Position numbers and translations under genes: made by a program
NCBI GenBank assembly: GCA_029228645.1
Contig: JAPTHR010000002.1
Location: 124,001-188,000, forward strand
DNA: 64,000 bases
Source of the DNA: Gammaproteobacteria bacterium Milos-ODIII6
GTDB taxonomy: Bacteria > Pseudomonadota > Gammaproteobacteria > Chromatiales > Chromatiaceae
Direction: 5' to 3'
The notes under the pieces: generated by a model
The model's input: only the letters and a program-made list of their open reading frames with translations
What the model was told of the DNA's origin: nothing
The model's database searches: none
In this document: piece after piece, positions 1 through 9,774 of the stretch
Position numbering within the stretch: position 1 is the first letter of the stretch
Layout: each line of letters opens with the position of its first letter

Positions 1-1710
1 AAAATCGCGGTTGTCCCAACCCAGCAGGAGACGGTTGTCACGCGCGGGTATCGATGCCAGCTCGCTGTCGTCGATGATCTTCAGATTGGCGTAGCGTCGT
101 TTCCAGGCCTCCGCGAGGCGCTTCCAAGCGCGCCGCTGCTCGTTCGGCGCCTCACTGGGGAGCACCAGCCAGGTCGCGCCACCGAACAACTGGCTCAGCA
201 CCGGCGGTTGTTCACTGGGATCGAGACGGCGCAGCACGTCGTAGTCGGGGTCGATGCGCAGGCGCTTCGGCTTGCCATCCAGGGAGAATCCGAAACGCCG
301 TTCACTCCGGTCGAGCCGAAGCGTATGGCGTAGCGTCGTGCCGTCATCCAGCTCTACGACGAGGGGTACGTCGAGATCGAATGCCGGTACCGCATCCTGG
401 CCGAGGGACAGTTCGAGGCGGTGGCCAGCATCCTGCGGGCGCGCGAGCACATCCTTCAGGATCAGGCCTGGCGCGCCCTCGCGCTGCAGCCAGGGAAGAA
501 AGCGTTCCTCGAGATCCGGACGCTCGCCGATGATGGCCCGCAGCGCGTCGACAAAACCGATACGCTGGAAGCGATGCCGCTGCCAGAGCCTGCGCAACCC
601 CGCATCGAAGGCCTCGTCTCCAAGCGCGCGTCGCAGCATGTGAAAAAACATCAGCGACTTGCTGTAACCGACCGATTGGGTGTCCTCGTTATGGCGGCTG
701 ACGAATGCCAACAGCGGCATATCCGCGCCCCGGGCCGCGTAGTTGCTGTAGCGCTGCAGCGCACGCAGCCGGTACTGGGCCCCACCGCCCTCGCGCTCCT
801 TCATCCAGTGATCCGCGAGGTAGGCGGTCAAGCCCTCGCTCCAGTTGCCGGCGCGGTAATCGACCCAGATGCCGTTACCGAACCAGTTGTGCAGGATTTC
901 GTGCGGCAAGGACGTGTAGGGAATGAACGGCAGGCGCAGCACCTGCGAACCGAGCAGGGTGAACGAGGGCATGCCCAGGCCGGTCGGCCAGCGATTCTCC
1001 ACCACCGCAAACTTGGCGAAGGGATAGCGGCCAATCAGGTCGCTGTAGTGATCGATGTACTCTCCCAGCAGGGCGAGGTAACGCCCGGCCAGCGCCGGGT
1101 CGTCCTGCAACAGCCACACGGACAGGTCGATGTCGCCGTGCCGCCGCTGGTGCAGGGTGTAGGGTCCGCTGATCAGGTAGAGATCGTCGTGCGGCTTTTC
1201 GCTCTGCCAGGTCACCCCGCCGGGCTGCGCCTCGCGTCGCCCCGCGCTCAACAGCTTCCAGCCCTCGGGTTCGCTGGCGTGCATTCTGAACGAGGTGATC
1301 AGCTCGTCGTTCAACGGATACCACGCGGAGCTGCCATCCAGATAGACGCCCTGTGGCGACAGGTCACCCTGTGGCATGCCGCCGTGCCCGCGGGTACGCG
1401 CGAACAATGGAACCCCCTCGTAGCGCAAGGTAACCTGCCGCAGCGGCTGTGCGAAGGTCAGGCGATAGCGCGACTGCAGCGGTCCGGTTTCCACCTCGAA
1501 GGCCAGCGACCCCGACAGGTGGATGCGGAAGCCGGCGTTCAGGACGAAAGACAGGCTTTTGCGGGGTTCTTCGAAACCGATGCGGTCGGTTACGATCAGT
1601 TCGCCCGATTCCGGATGAAGCTCGACCTGCATGTCGTGCGCCAGACCGGCAGTCGCCGGTCCGACGGAAACCAATAGCAGGAAAGCAATGAAAGCCTTGA
1701 CCCTTCGCAT
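1..1710 (-). CDS. M1-like zinc metallopeptidase, exported; C-terminal end lies outside the window
   Basis: This gene runs off the left edge; 570 residues are visible. The start at 1710 gives a signal peptide (short basic N-terminus, hydrophobic run, AxA-type cleavage near residue 21) and has an AAGGA ribosome site 8 bases upstream. The zinc motif HEILHNW lies near residue 270, with the third ligand Glu in NWSEGLT 18 positions after the second His. Classical M1 enzymes have one more residue in that gap, so this belongs to an M1-like branch of periplasmic peptidases rather than to PepN. Substrate is unknown; a role in periplasmic peptide turnover is inferred. The gene is divergent from the ChaN-like lipoprotein gene, and the two 5' ends overlap by 23 bases. 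Confidence 0.8.
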   Translation of the reverse strand, partial: MRRVKAFIAFLLLVSVGPATAGLAHDMQVELHPESGELIVTDRIGFEEPRKSLSFVLNAGFRIHLSGSLAFEVETGPLQSRYRLTFAQPLRQVTLRYEGVPLFARTRGHGGMPQGDLSPQGVYLDGSSAWYPLNDELITSFRMHASEPEGWKLLSAGRREAQPGGVTWQSEKPHDDLYLISGPYTLHQRRHGDIDLSVWLLQDDPALAGRYLALLGEYIDHYSDLIGRYPFAKFAVVENRWPTGLGMPSFTLLGSQVLRLPFIPYTSLPHEILHNWFGNGIWVDYRAGNWSEGLTAYLADHWMKEREGGGAQYRLRALQRYSNYAARGADMPLLAFVSRHNEDTQSVGYSKSLMFFHMLRRALGDEAFDAGLRRLWQRHRFQRIGFVDALRAIIGERPDLEERFLPWLQREGAPGLILKDVLARPQDAGHRLELSLGQDAVPAFDLDVPLVVELDDGTTLRHTLRLDRSERRFGFSLDGKPKRLRIDPDYDVLRRLDPSEQPPVLSQLFGGATWLVLPSEAPNEQRRAWKRLAEAWKRRYANLKIIDDSELASIPARDNRLLLGWDNRDF

Positions 1711-2860
1711 CGTACTGATCCTTTCTTCCGGCCTGTTGAGCAATGCCTGCGCCGTGACCACCGTCGAGCAGCCGGCACAGACGCACGGCGGCAATTCCCT
1801 GGTGCTGGCGACCGCCAGCAGTCCCAGCGTCGAGCAGGTCCTGCAATCGCTGAACGGCGAACGCCTGATCTACGTCGGCGAGACCCACACCCGCTACGCG
1901 GACCACATGCTACAGCTATCGGCGTTGCGCGCCCTCCCCGCTGACCAGGTCGCGCTCGGGGTCGAATGGTTCCAGGCACGCTTTCAGCCGGCGCTGGACG
2001 CCTACCTGGACGGCAGCATTGACGAAGCGGAGATGCTGCGTCGCACAGAGTACTTCGACCGCTGGGGCTTCGACTACCGCCTCTACCGGCCGATCATCCA
2101 GCATGCACGCGCGAACCGGATACGGATCATCGCCCTTAACGCCAGCCGCGAATTGGTCAACGCGATCCGCGAGTCCGGTTTCGAAGGGCTGAGCGAGGAG
2201 ATGAAGGCGGAACTGCCGGACGGCTACGACTTTACCGACAAACGCTACGAGCAGCTCCTGCAGAAGGTCTTCGCGCAACACAACCGCGACAAACAGGGTT
2301 TCGAGCGCTTTCGCGACATCCAGCTGACCTGGGACGAGACCATGGCGCACAACATTGCGCGCTACCTGCAACAGCACCCCGACAAGCGCATGCTGGTGCT
2401 CGCGGGTCGTGGTCACATCGGCGGCCGGCACGGCATACCCCAGCGGGTGACCCGTCGCATTGGCGAGCGTGGCGTGATCCTGGCGAGTTATGCCCCCGGC
2501 CTCCCGCCGCGCGACCAGGCGGACTACCTGGTCCTGAACGAGGACGAGCCGCTGCCAGCAAAAGGCCTCATGGGGGCGCTCCTCGACATCGATGCCGACC
2601 GCATCCGGATCAAGGATTTCACGCCCGGCAGCGCGGCCGAAGCGGCCGGAGTGCGCAGCGACGACCGGATCGCCGCCGTGGACGGCGAGCCAACCACTGA
2701 CCTGACCCGCTTCAAGCTGCAGATGATGGACAAGCGGCCGGGCGAACGCATTACCCTGGGAGTGATCCGCAAGGGCCTGTTCGGGCGCGAAAAGGAACTC
2801 TCTTTCGAATTCGAGCTGAAGGGCGATTCGCAACCGGGCATGCACCACCCGGGCCGCTGA
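1688..2860 (+). CDS. ChaN-family (DUF399) lipoprotein with C-terminal PDZ domain
   Basis: The start at 1688 is preferred over an earlier in-frame codon because it has an AGGAAA ribosome site and yields a lipoprotein signal peptide ending in a lipobox-like LSNAC (Cys near residue 18). The central part contains the ChaN/Tiki-like signatures VGETH, GVEWF and RGHIGG, the last carrying the conserved late His. ChaN homologues bind haem at a membrane surface, and some are secreted or outer-membrane anchored. Residues from about 290 form a PDZ domain (LLDIDADRIR to the end), a common addition in this family. The gene ends one base before the convergent diguanylate cyclase gene. Family assignment is good; ligand and role are inferred. 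Confidence 0.82.
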   Translation: MKALTLRIVLILSSGLLSNACAVTTVEQPAQTHGGNSLVLATASSPSVEQVLQSLNGERLIYVGETHTRYADHMLQLSALRALPADQVALGVEWFQARFQPALDAYLDGSIDEAEMLRRTEYFDRWGFDYRLYRPIIQHARANRIRIIALNASRELVNAIRESGFEGLSEEMKAELPDGYDFTDKRYEQLLQKVFAQHNRDKQGFERFRDIQLTWDETMAHNIARYLQQHPDKRMLVLAGRGHIGGRHGIPQRVTRRIGERGVILASYAPGLPPRDQADYLVLNEDEPLPAKGLMGALLDIDADRIRIKDFTPGSAAEAAGVRSDDRIAAVDGEPTTDLTRFKLQMMDKRPGERITLGVIRKGLFGREKELSFEFELKGDSQPGMHHPGR

Positions 2861-2861
2861 A

Positions 2862-4604
2862 TCAGACGCAGACGCGATCGCGTCCTGCTTCCTTGGCGCG
2901 GTACAACAACGCATCCGCCTCACGCACCAGCTGCGCGAGGGACTGCTGGGCGCTGTTCGAGGTGAACAGGCCCAGGCTCGTGGTCACGGCAACACCGCCG
3001 AGGGTGGTCGTATCCGGTTCGGTACTGGCGACCGCAACGCGGATCCGCTCCGCCAGGTGCAGCGCCTGTTCCTGATCCGTCTCCGGCAGGAGCAGGATGA
3101 ATTCCTCCCCGCCCCAGCGCGCCAGCACATCCCCTTTGCGCACCGTGGCGCGCAGCGTATCCGACACCGCCCGCAGTACCGCGTCTCCCACGTGATGACC
3201 AAAGCGGTCATTGATCGATTTGAAACGGTCGAGATCCATCAGGATCAGCGAGACCGGTCGCCGGAAGCGTTCGGCGCGCGCCAGCAGCGGCACGACCACC
3301 TCTTCGAACGCGCGCCGGTTGTACAGACCGGTCAGGGGATCGAGCCGGGCGACCTGTTGAGCCACCACGAGGCGCCGCTCGGTATGCCGGAACTGCTGGG
3401 CCAGGCCGAAGCTCAACAGCACCGCATCGATGCTTATTCCCAGCTCGATGGCGCGGAACCCGATCGGGTCGAAGCTCAACCAGTTGATCACCGTGGCGGC
3501 GGTGATACCGGTCCCGATCGCGCTCGCGATGGAGGCCAGGATCAGGTAGACCGCCTCGCGCATGCCCGAACGCCAGGACATCGCGGCCACCGGCAGGATC
3601 AACAGCGTGACCAGCAGAGAGAACAGGATCGAGGTGATCACCGCCCAGGCCTGTTCGTTCAGCACCAGCAGCGCCAGCTGACAGAACCAGAACATGCCGA
3701 TGAACCAGACCACTCCGCGGTAGAGCGCCGGCATGTAGCGACGCAGCTGCAGGAAGGTCGTGGCAAAGGCGGCCCAGGCGCTGGCGTACAGTCCGATCAC
3801 CAGGGGATGGCCCCATTGCCACCAGGCGGCCTGCGAGGGCCAGAACCACCAGAAAAAATGCCCGGTATAGACCATGTTGAGGATCAGGAAGCTGGCCAGG
3901 AAGCCGACGTAGGCGAGATAACGCCGCAGGCGGATCTGGAAATACAGCACCAGGTTGTACAGCGCCAGGGCGAGCAGGAAACCGTACAGCAGCCCGTAGC
4001 TGTAGCTGTTGAGACGGTCGTACCGCTCAAACTGCTCCTGCGTGCCGAAGAACGCCGGTAGCAGCATCGGATCGGGTGTCTCCACCCGCACCAGGACCTC
4101 CGCGTCACCCGCAGGAATCATCAGGGGCAATACGAAGTGTCGGTGTGAAACCTCCCTCGCGGAAAATGCCAGACTGTCTCCGAGGCGCCAGTCACGCAGC
4201 ACCTGGCCCGCGTGCACCAGGTAGGCATCCAGTTGATCGATCCAGGGGTTCTCGATCACGAGCAGGCGTTCGACCGGGGTCTGCGAAGGATTGTGCAGGG
4301 CGAACCGTATCCAGTGTGGTCCAACCCCCGTGCCGAAATGCAGCACCCCGGTATCCGCTGCCTGGCCCGGTGCGCGCTGGAAGGCAATTTGAGCCTGCCT
4401 CGGGGTCAGCCGCTCACCGTCCTCCGCCAGGGTATCGGCGTAGCGTCCCAGACCGTGCAGCGCCTGGTCCAGGGGCAGCGGCACGGAAGCTGCGGCCGGA
4501 GCCGCGCAGATGATCAGCAACAGGACCAGGAGCTGCCTTATCGCGCGCCGCACGACGGCTCTCGGATAGCATGTAAAGGCTGCCAGCCCCGTGTCTGATT
4601 TCAA
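2862..4604 (-). CDS. 7TMR-DISM diguanylate cyclase (GGDEF), membrane bound
   Basis: This is a predicted c-di-GMP synthase. After a signal-like hydrophobic segment comes a periplasmic 7TMR-DISMED2-type beta domain (about residues 40-190), then a block of seven membrane helices (about 200-400) and a GGDEF domain. The active site GGEEF lies near residue 497. An inhibitory site RKGD sits five residues before it, so product inhibition is likely. The start given is a TTG whose last bases overlap the stop of the htrA-like gene (TTGA), which suggests translational coupling. A GTG at 4553 would give a more compact signal peptide and is a fair alternative. As the last gene of the FtsH-HtrA cluster, it links c-di-GMP output to envelope protein quality control (inference). 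Confidence 0.85.
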   Translation of the reverse strand: MKSDTGLAAFTCYPRAVVRRAIRQLLVLLLIICAAPAAASVPLPLDQALHGLGRYADTLAEDGERLTPRQAQIAFQRAPGQAADTGVLHFGTGVGPHWIRFALHNPSQTPVERLLVIENPWIDQLDAYLVHAGQVLRDWRLGDSLAFSAREVSHRHFVLPLMIPAGDAEVLVRVETPDPMLLPAFFGTQEQFERYDRLNSYSYGLLYGFLLALALYNLVLYFQIRLRRYLAYVGFLASFLILNMVYTGHFFWWFWPSQAAWWQWGHPLVIGLYASAWAAFATTFLQLRRYMPALYRGVVWFIGMFWFCQLALLVLNEQAWAVITSILFSLLVTLLILPVAAMSWRSGMREAVYLILASIASAIGTGITAATVINWLSFDPIGFRAIELGISIDAVLLSFGLAQQFRHTERRLVVAQQVARLDPLTGLYNRRAFEEVVVPLLARAERFRRPVSLILMDLDRFKSINDRFGHHVGDAVLRAVSDTLRATVRKGDVLARWGGEEFILLLPETDQEQALHLAERIRVAVASTEPDTTTLGGVAVTTSLGLFTSNSAQQSLAQLVREADALLYRAKEAGRDRVCV

Positions 4605-5728
4605 CCGCCGTCGAGCACCACTTCGGTGCGCACCTCTTCGCCGTCACGCCAGAGCTTGAGTGTAACCCGGTCACCGATGCGGTGATCCTCCAGCCGGGAA
4701 AGCAATTCCTTGACCGAGCTAACCGCCTGCTCCTCGATCGCGAGGAGGATATCCCCGGGAATGATCTCGCCCTGACTGCCCACCCGGGTGGCGCGCAGGC
4801 CGGCACGATCAGCCGCCGAGCCCGGCTGGACCCGCAACACCATCACCCCCTGCACCCCGAGCTGGGAGGTCACGTTGCGGTTGAGATCATCGTCGACCGT
4901 GATGCCAAGACTGGGGCGGATATAACGCCCTTGGGCAATCAGCTGCGGCACCACCCGGTTGACCGTGTCCACCGGCACGGAGAAGCCGATCCCGGCATAG
5001 GCGCCGGAGGGGCTGTAGATGGCGGTATTGATCCCGACCAGGCGCCCGGCGCTGTCCAGCAGGGGGCCGCCGGAATTGCCCGGATTGATCGCGGCATCGG
5101 TCTGAATGAGATGCTCGATGTCGACCCCGTTCTCACCCGCGAGGGTACGGTCCAGGGCCGACACCACGCCGGTGGTGAGGGTGTAATCCAGGCCAAAGGG
5201 ATTGCCGATGGCCAGCACCTTCTGGCCCACCTGCAGATCGCCACTGGTGCCGATCGGCACCGGTGGCGGACGGTCGAAAGAGACATTGATGCGCAACACG
5301 GCGAGGTCATGCTCCGGGCTGGCGCCGACGCGCAGGGCCCGGTAGACGCGCCCGTCGTTGAGTCGCACGGTCGCCTGCGCGGAACCCTCGATGACGTGAT
5401 TGTTGGTCACGATGTGACCGAGATCATCCCAGACGAAGCCTGAACCGGTGCCGCTCGGTACGCTCAGAACGTCCCGGGTCCAGACGTTCACGACCTGCTG
5501 ACGGGTGCTGATGTAGACCACCGAGGGACTGGCCTGCTTGAACACCTCGATAGTGTTGCGCTCGTCGCCCCCGAGCTCGCCGCGCGCCGCGACCGTGCGC
5601 GACTCCGCGCTGATCCCGATCAGGTAGCGTTCCAGCATCGGCAGGAACTGCCACAGCACCACGAACAGCACGAAGGCCCAGGTCAGCCAGCGGATGCGCG
5701 CCAGGACCGGATCGGACTCTCGCGCCAT
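4601..5728 (-). CDS. Membrane-anchored HtrA/DegS-type serine protease
   Basis: This 375-residue S1C protease is predicted to act in the periplasm, anchored by one N-terminal helix (about residues 12-36). The catalytic triad is readable: His111 in TNNHV, Asp141 in EHDLA and Ser219 in GNSGGPL. A single PDZ domain follows (about 270-370). One PDZ plus an uncleaved anchor resembles DegS rather than DegP. The start at 5728 is chosen because it lies one base after the FtsH stop, with GAGG upstream, and avoids a 28-residue extension lacking protein character. In DegS-type enzymes the PDZ senses misfolded outer-membrane proteins; whether this copy drives sigma-E or acts in general quality control cannot be told from sequence. 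Confidence 0.9.
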   Translation of the reverse strand: MARESDPVLARIRWLTWAFVLFVVLWQFLPMLERYLIGISAESRTVAARGELGGDERNTIEVFKQASPSVVYISTRQQVVNVWTRDVLSVPSGTGSGFVWDDLGHIVTNNHVIEGSAQATVRLNDGRVYRALRVGASPEHDLAVLRINVSFDRPPPVPIGTSGDLQVGQKVLAIGNPFGLDYTLTTGVVSALDRTLAGENGVDIEHLIQTDAAINPGNSGGPLLDSAGRLVGINTAIYSPSGAYAGIGFSVPVDTVNRVVPQLIAQGRYIRPSLGITVDDDLNRNVTSQLGVQGVMVLRVQPGSAADRAGLRATRVGSQGEIIPGDILLAIEEQAVSSVKELLSRLEDHRIGDRVTLKLWRDGEEVRTEVVLDGG

Positions 5729-5729
5729 C

Positions 5730-7646
5730 TCAGCGCCCCTCGGCCGGCTTCGGCCGGGTCTGAGCGCAGGCCCCGGCAATGCGCAGGATCTGCTCCGAAT
5801 CCAGGGTCTCATGCTCCTCGAGCTCCGCGCTCAGGGCATCCAGGACCGCGCTGCAGCGGGTCAGTATGCCGCGCGCCCGTTCCCGGCCCTCCTCCACCAA
5901 GGCCTTCACCTCGGCATCGATGGCCTGCGCGGTCGCCTCGCTGAAGTTGCGCTCCTCGATGACCTGCGCGCTGCTGAGGTACTGCAGTTGCTGCTGCCGC
6001 CCCCACACCACCGGGCCGAGCGCCTCGCTCATGCCCAGACGCGAGACCATGTTGCGCGCAATGTCACTCGCCTTCTCGAGGTCGTTGGACGCACCCGAAG
6101 AGACGCTCCCCAGGACCAGCTGCTCGGCCATGCGCCCGCCCAGCAGGATCGCTATCTGGTCTTTCATCTCCTCGGTGGTGGAGAGCAGGTGCTCCTCGAC
6201 CGGCAGCTGCAGGGTGAAGCCGAGCGCGCCAATCGCGCGCGGGATGATGGTCACGCGGTGCACTGGCTCCCCGGTGGGCACGGCCAGCGCCACCAGGGTA
6301 TGCCCGGACTCGTGCACCGCGACCCGGTGTTTCTCCGCTGCACTGAGGGCGCGATGCTTGGCCTCGGGTCCGGCGACAACCCGGTCGATGGCGGCCTCGA
6401 AATCGTCCATGTTGATCTGCCCACGGTTCTCACGCAGCGCATGGATGGCGGCTTCGTTGCAGATGTTCTCGAGATCGGCGCCGACGAAGCCCGGGGTGCG
6501 CCGCGCGATCACATCCAGGTCGACCCCCGCGGTCAGCTTCATGCGCCCGGCATACAGGCGCAGGATGCCCTCGCGCGCGATCCGGTCCGGCTTGTCCACC
6601 AGGACGCGCCGGTCGAAGCGACCGGAGCGCAGCAGCGCCTGGTCCAGGATCTCCGGGCGGTTGGTCGCGGCCATCACCACCACGCCGGTAGAGGGATCGA
6701 AGCCGTCCATTTCCGAAAGCAACTGGTTGAGGGTCTGCTCGCGCTCGTCGTGCCCACCCATCGCCGGGCCGGCACTGCGGGTCCGCCCGATGGCGTCGAT
6801 TTCGTCGATGAAGATGATGCACGGCGCCTTGCCGCGCGCCTCCTCGAACAGTTCGCGCACGCGCGCCGCCCCGACCCCGACGAACAGCTCGATGAACTCC
6901 GAACCACTGATGTTGAAGAAGGGCACCCTGGCCTCGCCCGCGACCGCGCGCGCGAACAGGGTCTTGCCGGTACCCGGCGGACCGACCAGCAGCACGCCCT
7001 TGGGCGCGCGCGCGCCGAGCTCGCGGATACGGCTGGGATCGCGCAGGAACTCGACCGTCTCGCGCAGTTCCTGTTTGACCTCCTCGTAACCGGCGACGTC
7101 GTCGAAGGTGACCTTGGGACCGGAGTCGGGGTGCACGTGGGCGTGCCCACCGATATTCAGAAAGCCCTTGTTCATCGGCCCCATCTTCCTCGCGATCCAG
7201 CCCCACACGAGGAACAGGATGCCGAACGGCAGGATCCAGCTGAAAAAGAAGTCGCGCAGCCAGTTGTCGTCGTAGCGGACGGTGTACTTCACCCCCTGCT
7301 CGGCGAGTTTGTCCGCCAGCTCTGGACTCCACAGCAGCGGCACGGTGATGAACTGGCGCGGCCGGCCGGTGCGCGGGTCGGAATCGGTCAGCTGGCCGGT
7401 GATGGCCCGGTCGGTGACCACGGCCTCCGCCACCTCGCGCTTCTCGAGGTGCTGCAGGAACTCGCTGTACGGGATCTCGATGCGCCGCGCCTCGCTGTAC
7501 TGCCCCCAGAAATGAAAGGACAGCAGGACGAATAGCAGGTAGACGACCAGGTTGAATTGCGGCGACTGCCAGAACGGCGGTCGGCTGCTGCGGTTGATCT
7601 CGATACGCGGCTTGTCCGCGCCCGGTTGGTTTTCGCGCTTGGCCAC
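5730..7646 (-). CDS. ftsH: FtsH-family ATP-dependent membrane zinc protease, probably a paralogue
   Basis: This 638-residue AAA+ protease has two membrane helices (about 31-48 and 133-152) flanking a short periplasmic domain. The Walker A GPPGTGKT is at 222-229, Walker B FIDEID near 280, an SRH arginine region follows, and the zinc motif HESGH is at 445-449. The usual motif is HEAGH; Ser is tolerated within HExxH. The GTG start has GGGAG seven bases upstream. The N-terminus (about 30 polar residues before the first helix) is longer than in E. coli FtsH, and the neighbours are not rrmJ/folP, so I read this as an accessory FtsH. It starts an operon with the HtrA protease (one base apart) and a diguanylate cyclase. 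Confidence 0.9.
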   Translation of the reverse strand: MAKRENQPGADKPRIEINRSSRPPFWQSPQFNLVVYLLFVLLSFHFWGQYSEARRIEIPYSEFLQHLEKREVAEAVVTDRAITGQLTDSDPRTGRPRQFITVPLLWSPELADKLAEQGVKYTVRYDDNWLRDFFFSWILPFGILFLVWGWIARKMGPMNKGFLNIGGHAHVHPDSGPKVTFDDVAGYEEVKQELRETVEFLRDPSRIRELGARAPKGVLLVGPPGTGKTLFARAVAGEARVPFFNISGSEFIELFVGVGAARVRELFEEARGKAPCIIFIDEIDAIGRTRSAGPAMGGHDEREQTLNQLLSEMDGFDPSTGVVVMAATNRPEILDQALLRSGRFDRRVLVDKPDRIAREGILRLYAGRMKLTAGVDLDVIARRTPGFVGADLENICNEAAIHALRENRGQINMDDFEAAIDRVVAGPEAKHRALSAAEKHRVAVHESGHTLVALAVPTGEPVHRVTIIPRAIGALGFTLQLPVEEHLLSTTEEMKDQIAILLGGRMAEQLVLGSVSSGASNDLEKASDIARNMVSRLGMSEALGPVVWGRQQQLQYLSSAQVIEERNFSEATAQAIDAEVKALVEEGRERARGILTRCSAVLDALSAELEEHETLDSEQILRIAGACAQTRPKPAEGR

Positions 7647-7713
7647 TCGGCTGCTCCCAGGAGAAATCGGCCGAGGCTTATGGACCCCCTGCCAGGAATG
7701 CCGGCTAGGTTAT

Positions 7714-7727
7714 CCCACGCGCGTGGG
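7714..7727. promoter_or_regulatory. 14-bp perfect palindrome upstream of ftsH
   Basis: The sequence CCCACGCGCGTGGG is a perfect inverted repeat between the end of the GNAT gene and the ftsH start, about 70 bases from the GTG. No run of T follows on either strand, so it is not a standard intrinsic terminator. A repressor or activator site for the ftsH operon is possible, but a chance GC-rich palindrome is not excluded. Confidence 0.3.
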
Positions 7728-7737
7728 CATGACCATT

Positions 7738-8211
7738 TCAGGCCGGCAGCCAGAATCGCCTGGCGTAGTGGCGTGCCTCATCCTGCACCGGCAAGGACTG
7801 CAATCCGGCCCGTTCAAAGAACCCGACCGCATCCGCCTGAGCCTTTACCAGGACGCCGTCGAAGCCGCCGGCCCGTGCGGCCTCGCGCACCGCGCGCAAC
7901 AGTTCACGCCCGATGCCCCGCTGCATGTGATCAGGATGCACGTACAGGCCGTGCAGCAGCAGCGCCGGCCCTTCACCCGGGCAGTCCTTGCGCTCGGCCG
8001 GCTCCCAGGCCGCCATCCCGACGACCTCGCCCGCGCTCCCGGCCAGCTTCATCTGCAGGTGACGCAGGTCCATGTCGTCGTAGCGGTAGCTGGGCAGGGA
8101 CAGGCGTTTGACCCGCTCCGGCAGGTCCCAGGTCATGAAGGCGGCCTCGACCACGCGGTTGATGGCGGCGAGGTCGTCGCTCACTGCGTCCCTCAGAATC
8201 AGGTCATGCAT
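7738..8211 (-). CDS. GNAT-family N-acetyltransferase
   Basis: This 157-residue protein has a GNAT fold: an N-terminal LRDAVSDDLAAINRVV strand-helix, a central beta strand LLLHGLYVHPDHMQRGIG with the acetyl-CoA pyrophosphate loop (QRGIGREL), and the late FFERAGL segment. The start at 8211 begins with MHDLILRD; a GTG at 8232 would add seven residues. It follows the glutathione reductase gene by about 43 bases on the same strand and may be co-transcribed. The acceptor substrate cannot be inferred; small-molecule or peptide acetylation are both possible. Confidence 0.8.
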   Translation of the reverse strand: MHDLILRDAVSDDLAAINRVVEAAFMTWDLPERVKRLSLPSYRYDDMDLRHLQMKLAGSAGEVVGMAAWEPAERKDCPGEGPALLLHGLYVHPDHMQRGIGRELLRAVREAARAGGFDGVLVKAQADAVGFFERAGLQSLPVQDEARHYARRFWLPA

Positions 8212-8254
8212 ACGCGAGTCCGGTTTGGTCACCTGCAGGCCGCGCGAGCCCTGC

Positions 8255-9664
8255 TCAGCCCGCGTCCTTCCATTCGATCCCGGCGTCCTGCAGATGTTCC
8301 CGATCGTGCTGCGGCTGCGGCCGCTTCAGGGTAACCAATTCCTCGGCACTGACCGGGTGGATCGGGATGGTATTGTCCAGGTCCGCCTTGGTGGCGCCCA
8401 TCTTCAACGCCACCGCAAAGCCCTGCAGCATCTCGTCCACTCCGTCGCCGATCAGGTGGATACCGACCACCCGTTCCTCCTCGCCGCTGCAGACCAGCTT
8501 CATGGCGGTGGTCGAACCATGCCCAGCCAGGCTGTAGCGCATCGGCGTGAAGTCGGTCTGGTACACCGTGATGTTTTCGCCGGTCTCGCGCGCCTGCGGC
8601 TCCGTCTGGCCGACCACGCCCACCGGGGGGTGCGAGAACACCACGCTGGGGATATTGTCGTAGTCCACCCGCTGCTCCTTCTGCCCGAGGAACAGGCGTG
8701 CCGCCAGACGACGCCCAGCGGCGATCGCGACCGGGGTGAGCGCAGCGCGCCCGGTGATGTCGCCGATCGCATAGACGCCCGACACGTTGGTGTTCTGGTA
8801 CTCGTCGGTCGCCACGATGCCGCCACGGTCCACGCGCACGCCGGCCGCGTCCAGGTTGAGATCGGCGGTGTTGGGCCGCCGCCCAACCGCCCAGATCACG
8901 CTATCGAAGCCATCCAGGCACGCCCCATCGACCTTCTCCAGCGCAACACCGGATTCGGTCCTGAGCAGGCCGCTGACCTGGTAGCGCATGTGCAGCACGA
9001 TGCCCTGGCGGCGCATCTCGCCCATCAGGACCTCGCCGACCATCGGATCGAAGGTCTCCAGGACGCGCTCCTCGAGCGCCACCAGGGTGACCTCGGAGCC
9101 GAGCGCGCGCAGCACGCCCGCCAGCTCGACACCGATGTAGCCGCCACCGACGATGGCCACCTTGCGCGGTTGTTCGCGCAGGGCGAAGAAGCCATCCGAG
9201 GTGACCCCGAGATCCGCTCCCGGCACGGGCGGGACGATCGGCTGCCCACCCGTGGCGATCACGATGTGCTCGGCGCTGTAGCGGACGCCATCGACCTCCA
9301 CGCTGTGCCTGTCGACGAAGCGCGCATGCCCGTTGATACGGGTGATGCCGCTGTCGGCAACGTAACCGTCCCAATAGCGGTTGATGTTGGCGATGTAGTC
9401 GTCCCGGCCGGCGACCAGTTTGCCCCAGTCGGTGGCGCCGCGCTGCGCAGGCACCCCGAAGCCGCTGGCGTCGTCCACCGCGTGGGCCAACTGGGCGGCA
9501 TACCACATCACCTTCTTGGGCACGCAGCCGTTGTTGACGCAGGTGCCGCCGATCCGGCCGGATTCGATCACCGCCACCTTTTTACCGTACTCGGCCGCCT
9601 TTTCCGCCACCGCGAGCCCACCGCTGCCGGCGCCGATTGCGATCAGGTCGAAATGCTTGTTCAT
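8255..9664 (-). CDS. gor: Glutathione-disulfide reductase
   Basis: This 469-residue class I flavoprotein disulfide reductase uses NADPH to reduce oxidised glutathione in the cytoplasm. It has an N-terminal FAD motif GAGSGG (11-16), the redox pair GGTCVNNGC (Cys42 and Cys47), a second nucleotide-binding motif GGGYIGVE in the middle, and the late HPVSAEE that supplies the catalytic His from the partner subunit. The start at 9664 has AAAGGA at the correct distance. It lies downstream of the peroxiredoxin-glutaredoxin gene on the same strand (110-base gap), so the pair forms a complete NADPH-glutathione-peroxide pathway. Assignment within the family rests on the GTCVNNGC form and the neighbour. 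Confidence 0.93.
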   Translation of the reverse strand: MNKHFDLIAIGAGSGGLAVAEKAAEYGKKVAVIESGRIGGTCVNNGCVPKKVMWYAAQLAHAVDDASGFGVPAQRGATDWGKLVAGRDDYIANINRYWDGYVADSGITRINGHARFVDRHSVEVDGVRYSAEHIVIATGGQPIVPPVPGADLGVTSDGFFALREQPRKVAIVGGGYIGVELAGVLRALGSEVTLVALEERVLETFDPMVGEVLMGEMRRQGIVLHMRYQVSGLLRTESGVALEKVDGACLDGFDSVIWAVGRRPNTADLNLDAAGVRVDRGGIVATDEYQNTNVSGVYAIGDITGRAALTPVAIAAGRRLAARLFLGQKEQRVDYDNIPSVVFSHPPVGVVGQTEPQARETGENITVYQTDFTPMRYSLAGHGSTTAMKLVCSGEEERVVGIHLIGDGVDEMLQGFAVALKMGATKADLDNTIPIHPVSAEELVTLKRPQPQHDREHLQDAGIEWKDAG

Positions 9665-9774
9665 GCTGCTTTCCTTTCTCATGCCGTTGCCGGGCAGGGA
9701 CAAAATCCGTACCCGCGGGTGAATTCGTTTTCCCGGATGCCCCCTCCCGTTCTGCAGGAGGGGGCGGGATATGA

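Noticed and set aside
5694-7535. A 613-codon open frame on the plus strand opposite ftsH
   Set aside because: It is a GC-driven shadow: codon positions mirror ftsH, it has no domain signatures, and ftsH is unambiguous. The same reasoning removes long antisense frames opposite gor (8108-9808), coxA/ctaD (51222-52928), pilU and moeA.
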